Of a stretch of DNA of 64,000 nucleotides, positions 57,714-64,000 are shown one piece after another. The position numbers were made by a program, and so were the translations under genes. The notes beneath the pieces are model-generated. The model was not told where the DNA came from, ran no database searches, and saw only the letters and a list, made by a program, of their open reading frames with translations. Location of the stretch: NCBI GenBank assembly GCA_018398585.1, contig JAGTTD010000024.1, positions 7,902,071-7,966,070 on the forward strand. Reading direction: 5' to 3'. This DNA is from Simmondsia chinensis (lineage: Eukaryota; Streptophyta; Magnoliopsida; Caryophyllales; Simmondsiaceae). Numbering within the stretch: position 1 is the stretch's first letter; every line of letters starts with the position of its first letter.

Positions 57714-57997
57714 AGGCGTCTCAGTGGTGGCAACTCTTACCCATGCGGTCATTGCTCAGGGATCAGGAGTTCGATTCTCGTTGAAGATATACTCATGCGG
57801 TCATAATGAGGGCGTCTCAGTTGTGGCATCTCTTACCAATGCACTTATTGCCTAGGGGTCAGGAGCTCGATTCTTACTGAAGATATAATCACGCAGTCAT
57901 ATTGAGGGCGTCTCAGTGGTGGCGTCTCTTACCCATGCGGACATCACCCCAGGGTAAGCAGTTCAATTCCCAATGGAGATATACTCATGGATTAGGA
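57714..57997 (+). repeat. tRNA-like tandem array 2, three units of 96 bp
   Basis: Units start at 57714, 57810 and 57906. Period, unit number and position relative to the next LTR are the same as in array 1. B-box-like words are ggagttcgattctc, ggagctcgattctt and gcagttcaattccc. Confidence 0.75.
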
Positions 57998-58365
57998 TTA
58001 ACTAAGGCAGATCAGACTCTTTAATAAATAATATAAAAAAAAAAGAAGGAGAAAATTTTGTGAACAACTTTTCGTCTTAGGCATACCTGAAAAGTTTTGT
58101 TATGGGTGGCATGATTTTTAACTTCTATTCGGTTACAAATGGATAAACTTAATTTGCTTAGCCAACTGTTGAACTTGGTTACCTAGGTGATTGACGAGTT
58201 TTTCCTTAGAAAAATTATTTTGCCTTTAGAACCTTAAACTTTGAACCTTGGTCATTATTGTCTAATAGAAGTAGTCTTGCTTCCAATTGTGTTAAAAATT
58301 CTTAAAAAGCATGAGACCCTGTGCCTTAATGTTTAGCCTTACTCAAGGATGAGTAAGATTTAAGT

Positions 58366-59763
58366 TTTAGTATATAATTATTCATATCATTTAAATTCAT
58401 TTTCTAATCATTTTACATCAAATGTTCATCTCTTTTGCTCTATTTCGCTCCTAACGTTATTTCCTTGGAAAAACACTCATTTTATTCTAATTCTTGCTAG
58501 GTTTTATCATCAATGTCAATAATTGAATGCAAGATACATAAAAAAAAAGCAAAAAAATGGGCTAAACACACCAAAAGCACACAATTTAGTAAGGAAACAA
58601 CAAAAACTTACACAACTTGCTACAACTTGCAAAAATGGGGGGCCAAATGAGTAAATCAAGTGCAAGAACTTCTTAAACACTTCATGAACACATCCAACCT
58701 ACAAGAAAAGGTGAATTTGGGTGGAAAAAGGAAGAAAAAAATGAAGAAAGAGGCAAGTTGTAAGCAAGTTGCAAAGAAGGGTGGCAAAAGTAGCAAATTA
58801 GAATGAAGCTTGTGAAATTTTTTATTTCTTAAATTTCCAACCTCATGTTCTGAAAATAGGGGTGTTGGGGAAGTGTTTAATCATCAATTCATTCAAGGGG
58901 AAAAAAAAAACACCAATATAAAGTATAAAAAATAGGAAAAATTCAGATAGAGAAGAAGGGAGAGAAAAAGAAAGAGTTTGATTTGTAATTTTTTATTTCC
59001 AAGATCTTTTCTATCCTTTTCTTCTTTAAGTTCATGAATTTTGTCTTAGTTTTGATTTATATCATATGAACTAATTTTATTTTTCTAGGGCTACGATGTA
59101 GCCTCAGTTGTAATATATACTCTCTTCTAATTTAACGTATTCAAAGTTTATTTATTGGGTTGTTTGAGTGTTTATCATGGTTGTTCATGAGTTTTGAATG
59201 CTTGATCATGATTTAAAGCCTATAATAATTCATAATGAGTCAGAGAGGAGATTTATAATGAATGCTAAAGTGATAAACACCACAAATTGAGCGAATGCCA
59301 GAGATAGATTAACGTAATTTGTGTGGTCATAAGTAAAAACCACGGATCTTCGAAAATCTTTTTTTATTTAAATTCATGCAAGAGATTGATGAGTTAATAT
59401 GTAAAAGAACATGCTAAGTGTTGCTCGCAAGAGAATATTTAGTAAATTGGGGTTTTTGACCATTAATATGTAATAATAACTTAAATACTGAGAATAGAAA
59501 GGTGTATTGATGCAATTAGGTGAAATTAGATTCCTTGGACTTTATTTAAATCAGAAGAACTTAAAAAAATTTAGTAACCTAATTTAGTTCTTTTCATTTT
59601 ATTTGTTACATATTCAAAATTTTAATTTTTGGTCTTTCAAATAGTGCTAAAGGTACTAATTTTGGTACTCGCTCAATAATTAATCCTCGTGGGAACGATA
59701 CTCTACTCACTTTGTATTACTTGATACGACTTAGTACACTTGCTAAGCATACACTAAGCATCA
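58366..59763 (+). repeat. Athila-like LTR 3
   Basis: About 1.4 kb. It ends acactaagcatca and is followed by ttggcatcgtcaccggggattg (59769-59790), a mutated primer-binding site. So this LTR also led into an internal region that has been cut off at the G run. Confidence 0.78.
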
Positions 59764-59794
59764 AGTTTTTGGCATCGTCACCGGGGATTGGGTT

Positions 59795-59821
59795 GGGGGG
59801 GGGGGGGGGGGGGGGGGGGGG
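59795..59821 (+). repeat. 27-base G homopolymer at the Athila breakpoint
   Basis: An uninterrupted run of 27 G immediately after the primer-binding site. Sequence on its right is unrelated to the Athila internal regions. Confidence 0.9.
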
Positions 59822-60098
59822 AGAGGTGCATGAGGTGGAGATCCACCGGTTTGGCTTCTCCATAGTTCATCCACCATGTAGTTTGCCCTATCCATCTTAA
59901 ACTCTAAAGGATTTAGACAGTAGATAATGGCCATCATGTATGGTGGTGGGGCATTAGGACCAGCAGGGGCATGTGTGGGAACATCTGCCTCCTCAGGAGA
60001 CTCCTTCTAATAGGAGTCGAAGTTAGTAGCGAGTGACAGACAAGATTTTCGGATCTGAAGTAGCGTGTAGGTGAGAAGTGGGGCGCAATACTTGTCAG
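59822..60098 (-). other. Short unassigned segment, coding-like on the minus strand
   Basis: The minus strand contains EESPEEADVPTHAPAGPNAP followed by an open stretch of about 40 codons ending near 59822. It may be an upstream exon of the Tat antisense ORF, displaced by the Athila insertion, but this is a guess. Confidence 0.3.
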
Positions 60099-60499
60099 TG
60101 TTATGAATCAAGAACAATCTCGATTCATAACCTAAGATAGAATAGAGCTTAGATGAAGTGAAGGAGATGAGAAATAGGGAGAGAATTGGAGATGAGAGAG
60201 CAAAATTATCTATTTTATCATTCATCATAATCCATATTACAAAACAAGACTCTTACTTATACTCCTCGAGGCAAAGGCGGTTAGTCCCACATACAATGGA
60301 TATGGACAACCTCTAACCAACATTCCTAACCAATTAGCCGCCAACCTTGACTAAGTATTAACTACCTTGACATCGACTAACTAATCACCAACTGACAAGC
60401 CTAATACATGACATTATTAAAGACTCATTACTACTTATTGCATCATTCACTTATTAATACTAAATCGCATCCTATATCTAACATAGTCGAGCCACGACA
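60099..60499 (-). repeat. 3' LTR of RRM-type element copy B
   Basis: 401 bp between TG and CA ends, next to a polypurine tract. Not similar enough to the copy A LTR for me to align by eye. The partner LTR is outside the window. Confidence 0.65.
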
Positions 60500-60810
60500 A
60501 TACTCCCCTCCTTTAAAGATTCTTGTCCTCAAGAATCTAAGTAGAGAAGTTGCTTATTGAAACTTGACTGGTATTGACATCTTCAACCCTTGATCTAGTT
60601 AGCAGCAACTTGTATCTTGCATCAATTCCACTCTAGTAGCTGCTTGGAAATTCTAGTAGTTAAGCATGAGTTCCAATTCAACTTCTTAGTTCACTGCTGC
60701 AGAGATGGTAAAAAGAATTTGCATATCTCCTTCCATTTGAGAGGTTTCCCTATGAAACTCCCTTTGTTCTTGACCATGACATGAACATGATTGGAGCTTT
60801 GGTGATTTTC

Positions 60811-61482
60811 TTAAGCTTGCATACCAATTTCCATCCTCCACCTCAAGTCTTTTCCAAGGGCTCCATTTATGGCAGAACAAACCTCCATATCTGATGCCCA
60901 TCTTTGAATTCTTTCCTTAGCAGCAGCCTTCCTTCTTTCCTTACCGTATCCTTCCCAAGTCATCAATGCCACCTTTTGCATCAATCTTTGGCATTGTTTC
61001 CTAACTTTAGGGACAAAAAAGTCACAGTCATCACCTTGAAATTGCTTCCTTGTGCACCCATCCGGCATGCATTCTTGAGTAATTGATCCCATTGTTTGAA
61101 ACATGTGAGCTTCATCTGACCAAGACAAGTTCTCAAGTGTCATAGTAAAGCTCCAGTGAAAGTCATTCATGTTTTGAATTCTCAAAGTAGTCCAACAGTC
61201 TTCACCCAACTTGCAACACAAGAATTTCATATTCTTCCCAAGACCTGCAGTACCACAATGCACCTCCTTTTGCTTCTTGCATTTTGATGAATTCCTCAGG
61301 CTAAGTGGATTCCAATGAGGGTGGAATTCAAATATTGTGAACATCCTTTCTCCTCCCATGATTATAAACTCTAACCCCTTATCAGCTAGCACCAGTTTGG
61401 ATTCGAAATACACTTGTCCTTGATGCAACTTGAGCATTGCAACAGCTTTAAACATCTCCATTTCGATAGCTGAGCTGTGCAA
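60811..61482 (-). pseudogene. C-terminal ORF piece of RRM-type element copy B
   Basis: An open frame of 223 codons (ATG 61482). It is Cys/Trp/Met-rich and contains FHWSFTMTLENLSWSDEAHM, VPKVRKQCQRLMQKVALMTW and a basic helix-like AAAKERIQRWASD. No family recognised. Copy A has no equally clear counterpart, so this end of the protein may differ between the two lineages. Confidence 0.45.
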
Positions 61483-61770
61483 TTTTCCCTTGCAGAACTA
61501 CTGCTCAATTTTATCAACTTGGAAAGCTCTTGATCTCATACTTAGCTCCAGATCATGTGCAATTAGCTGCTTGTAATTGATTTGGATCAGTAACTACAAC
61601 CCCTTCACAATCCATGACTGGATGGTCTTATTGCTGGCAAAATGAATTGGTTGCACTACCCAGATGGTCTACTTGTTGATGGAGTGAAAGAAAAAAGAAT
61701 TTAGGAGGCCTAACATTGGCTTGGACCCTTGAAGAATGCCCTTCACTCTTAATTTGACTCACACAAGCAT

Positions 61771-62481
61771 CTAGCTCCTGTCCAAGCTGCCTGCTAATTC
61801 AACATCCGAAGCCAATAATTTCAGTTCGAATTGACATTGTAGTCTAGACTTGAACTCTTGATTGCCACTATATACTGTCCATTGAGCCTTCCTCTCCTTG
61901 TTATTCACATGGGAGCTTGTTTTAAGCTGAGTTCTTCCTCTCTTATTGCTCCAAGACTGATGTCGTTCAGCAAACTTATTAATCAAAACCTTTGAGCTGC
62001 AGCATTCATCTCGATTAAACCCAATAGCTTGTTCCACTTCTCTTAGATCAAAAGGTCTGCTATTTGTGTTCTTAGATGAGTACACATCAGCTCCACATCC
62101 TTGTGCCTGAATTTGGATCAGATCTTGCAGACTTTCCAGCTGAACAGATTGTCTAGTAGTAGCAACAACCTGATGCCTCGCTGAATTTGGTTGCACTTCA
62201 GTGGAAACACCCTGATCCCTTGTTGAAATCTTCATTTTCCTTGCCTTCTTTAACATCCTCTTGATCCAAGAAGATGCTCCAAGTCTATCAATTGACTGCA
62301 GCACCATCTTATGCTGCCTCAATTTCAAGTTCTTGAGCAAGAGAAGCTTGTCGAGAACCACCTTATTGGACTTAAGAAGAAGAAAATCATGAGGTCTTCT
62401 CTTATAAACCAAGATTGGCTTCTTCAATGCTCTTAATTGTTTGCTTGAAAAGCACTTCTTGTGAGTAAGACCAATTGCCAA
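61771..62481 (-). pseudogene. Central ORF piece of RRM-type element copy B
   Basis: 236 codons open on the minus strand. THKKCFSSKQLRALKKPIL, HDFLLLKSNKVV and DRLGASSWIKRMLKKARKMK align with HKKCFSSKRLRAKAKPIL, PDFLKLKSN and DKLSASSWITRTLKRARRMK in copy A, and GADVYSSKNTNSRPF aligns with EADVYATNNTNNGPF. The last ~90 residues are basic. Conservation between two clearly diverged elements argues that the protein was under selection. Function unknown; no enzyme motif. Confidence 0.65.
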
Positions 62482-62571
62482 CTCGATCTCAACTTTAGGC
62501 TATATGATCAGCTTCAAATGCAATTTTCTGAAGCTTAGAACTTGTATTTCTACTTGCACTTCCTTTGTTGC

Positions 62572-62817
62572 AAAAAAGAGGGCACCAACACACTGTCACC
62601 GGATCCCATTAGAACTTCGAAGTTAAGCGTGCTTGGGTGAGAGTAGGACCAGAATGGGTGACCTGTAGGGAAGTCCTCACCCTCAAGTTGGGGGCACTGG
62701 AAAAAAGCCTCTCTTTAGGTTAACACCCTCAAGGGGGAAGGTTGCGTACATCGGCCCCCCCGACCTTGCATAGGCGGGAGCCCTTGAGGCACTGGGTATG
62801 TTCCTTTATGTTCCTTT
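62572..62817 (+). mobile_element. Full-length 5S-headed SINE inside RRM-type element copy B (246 bp)
   Basis: The target duplication acttcctttgttgc lies at 62558-62571 and 62818-62831 (14 bp, perfect). The 5S-derived head covers caccggatcccattagaact, aagttaagcgtgcttgggtg (A box) and gaatgggtgacct (C box, with a small deletion after it). The body and tail follow: aaggttgcgtacatc, aggcgggagcccttgaggca, ctgggtatgttccttt. It lies antisense to the host element's ORF and breaks it. Confidence 0.9.
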
Positions 62818-62831
62818 ACTTCCTTTGTTGC

Positions 62832-63403
62832 GACTTTTAGAGATTCTTTAGCTTGCAATGGAGAATTTTCATTCTGGATTGTGGCTGTCATTGTAGCACT
62901 AAGCTTCTGAATTCCAACCAAACCAAATCCACACTGAGTCTCAAGGCCTTGTGGGATGTTCATGTCCTGACTTGCAGTTGCAGTCCCCCATTCCCAACTG
63001 TATCCAGCACTGTGTGGTGAGTTTTGAGCCCCTTCCTGCTCCGTTTTCTGATTGAAACGCTGTATTCCTTCCCAAGTAATGTTAAGTATCTTCTTTCCTA
63101 GATCAAATGGTCTCATTTGAACCTGATTGTAACCGTTAAGTCATATACTTATGGCCATGAAGGATCAAAAACACTTTGTACTGCTGCTACATCCGCCTCT
63201 GCTATTACCTTACCCTCATCGTGCATTTCCAGATCATGTTGCTGTTGTACCCATTCTTCTTGATCCAACAAGTACAATGATGCAACATCCATCTGTTGTA
63301 ATGCTCCTTCCTCTTTTAACAACATCATTCCCTTAACTGAATATGCGCGGATTTGGTCTTGTGATTTAATTTCTCCATCATTCAATGGCACATCATCTTG
63401 CAA
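62832..63403 (-). pseudogene. Linker ORF pieces of RRM-type element copy B
   Basis: Open pieces at 63403-63149 (Asp/Glu/Gln-rich, with DQEEWVQQQHDLEMHDEGKV) and 63116 down to the SINE (MRPFDLGKKILNITWEGIQR). They occupy the place of the Gln-rich linker between the RRM and the HKKCFSSK block in copy A. Low complexity; no domain recognised. Confidence 0.5.
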
Positions 63404-63569
63404 AAGAACTCCTTCATTTTGTACTGCGACCTAGCTCGCAGTTGTAACTTCTAATTGTAAGCCTAAATTAGCACATTCATTCTCACGTTGTTCAGATTCT
63501 TGCTCATTTCTTAGTTGGGAGAGTTGCTCAAGAGGTTGTTACGGTTTCAATGTTTGTTGCTGCATTTCC

Positions 63570-63830
63570 TTCTCTTCTTGTTCCATTGCTTTACAGGGAT
63601 TGAGATATTGGACATTTAACACTTGATAATGGTCATCGTCGTATGCTCCTTGAGTTTGTTTAAGTGCTCTTTCAACATAGCTTCTTTAAGTATAGGTCAC
63701 CTTCGCTTCAACCCAAAAGTTGGATATGGAAACCACTTTAATACCTTCAAGGTAACCATCGAGACTAAACAATTGATGGAGGACATTTTTGGTGATGGGA
63801 TGAAGAATACTGAAAACCGTTACTAAGAGT
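63570..63830 (-). pseudogene. RRM-like domain of RRM-type element copy B
   Basis: On the minus strand the frame reads FSILHPITKNVLHQLFSLDG, YLEGIKVVSISNFWVEAKVT, then one stop, then SYVERALKQTQGAYDDDHYQ and VLNVQYLNP. This gives strand 1, helix 1 (ITKNVLHQLF), strand 2 (IKVVSI), strand 3 (VEAKVTYT), helix 2 (RSYVERALK) and strand 4 (LNVQYL), a complete RRM of PTB/hnRNP-L type. Copy A shows ITQNILHQVF at the same place. Upstream sequence to 64000 is probably leader. Confidence 0.7.
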
Positions 63831-64000
63831 GTAGCATCTTCATTGCAGACTTGGTGATAGATTGAGCATACATTTTGAGCTTGGTCGAAGTTAATGGAGC
63901 AAGCTCAAATAGTGATTCAGCTAACAGAATGCAATTTTCAGCTAAGAATTCACAAGAACAGCAACTCAGGCTCAGAAATCCAAATTCGGCAAGTTCGCTA

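Larger units (their letters stand above)
55223..58365 (+). other. Internal region 2 of the Athila-like cluster
   Basis: It begins with the best-preserved primer-binding site (tcggcgccgttgcccagg, 55227-55244) and a long AT-rich leader to about 55850. The gag remnant (55913-56690), the keysite aagcgtttcttgggaggcaa (about 56842), aagtttggggctaggag (57079), tRNA-like array 2, and ctcaaggatgagtaagat before LTR 3 follow. No pol. Confidence 0.75.
50307..59790 (+). mobile_element. Athila-like cluster: three LTRs and two reduced internal regions
   Basis: LTRs at 50307-51705, 53794-55222 and 58366-59763, each followed by an Athila-type primer-binding site (ggcgcc, gttgcc words). Between them lie internal regions of 2.1 and 3.1 kb with gag remnants (second only) and the 3' non-coding region, but no pol. 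The arrangement LTR-internal-LTR-internal-LTR means neighbouring copies share LTRs. Such elements are non-autonomous. Confidence 0.82.
60099..64000 (-). mobile_element. Non-autonomous LTR retrotransposon encoding an RRM-like protein (copy B, runs off the window)
   Basis: The left LTR (3' LTR of a minus-strand element) is 60099-60499, with ends TGTTATGAATCA and GAGCCACGACA. The polypurine tract on the minus strand (ctttaaaggaggggagtat) lies at 60518-60500. The protein pieces between 60811 and 63830 have the same order as copy A at 28155-30979: RRM, linker, HKKCFSSK block, SASSW/KRARKMK block. The 5' LTR and PBS are beyond 64000. A SINE is inserted at 62572-62817. Confidence 0.8.

Overview
This window is nuclear DNA from a flowering plant. 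The evidence is one spliced host exon, plant-specific retroelement lineages (Tat/Ogre-like and Athila-like Ty3/gypsy, Copia, RTE LINE, Au-type SINE tails, hAT-like MITEs) and a degraded florendovirus-like pararetrovirus. I cannot name the species. Almost all of the 64 kb is nested, decayed transposable elements.

Left edge (1-1440): the first coding exon of a host gene on the minus strand. It encodes the Arg/Ser-rich N-terminus of a CCHC zinc-knuckle (CNBP/HEXBP-type) protein; the later exons lie left of the window.

1441-13187: an old Ty3/gypsy element (LTR, PBS, gag, CCHC, protease, part of RT) split by an RTE-clade LINE with a perfect 16-bp target duplication, by several SINEs, and by a minus-strand Tat-type element. 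The SINEs have a 5S rRNA-derived head and a body and tail matching the 3' end of the RTE LINE. AT-rich DNA follows.

13188-19155: a complete minus-strand LTR retrotransposon with gag and two extra ORFs but no pol. Two tandem copies of a 1.05-kb TRIM are nested inside it.

19156-25550: a Copia element broken by two hAT-like MITEs of almost equal size (696 and 697 bp).

25550-31860: AT-rich sequence hosting a 2.8-kb LTR element (28155-30979) whose single ORF begins with an RRM-like domain and has no RT or integrase. A relative (60099 to the right edge, minus strand) carries the same RRM-like start and the same central block. This lineage is the best candidate for something little described.

31860-37470: a compound microsatellite, then a degraded florendovirus-like provirus (CP zinc knuckle, protease, RT, RNase H, second ORF, promoter-like end).

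37480-50306: a Tat-type gag fragment, an inverted Tat leader that abuts an LTR end, then an 11-kb Tat-type element with gag, protease, RT, RNase H, a second (archaeal-type) RNase H, integrase and an antisense intron-bearing ORF.

50307-59790: three Athila-like LTRs separated by two reduced internal regions. Each internal region carries a 3 x 96-bp array of tRNA-like units. The third LTR ends in a 27-G run.

59791-64000: short unassigned sequence, then the second RRM-type LTR element, which runs off the right edge and carries a full-length 5S-headed SINE.
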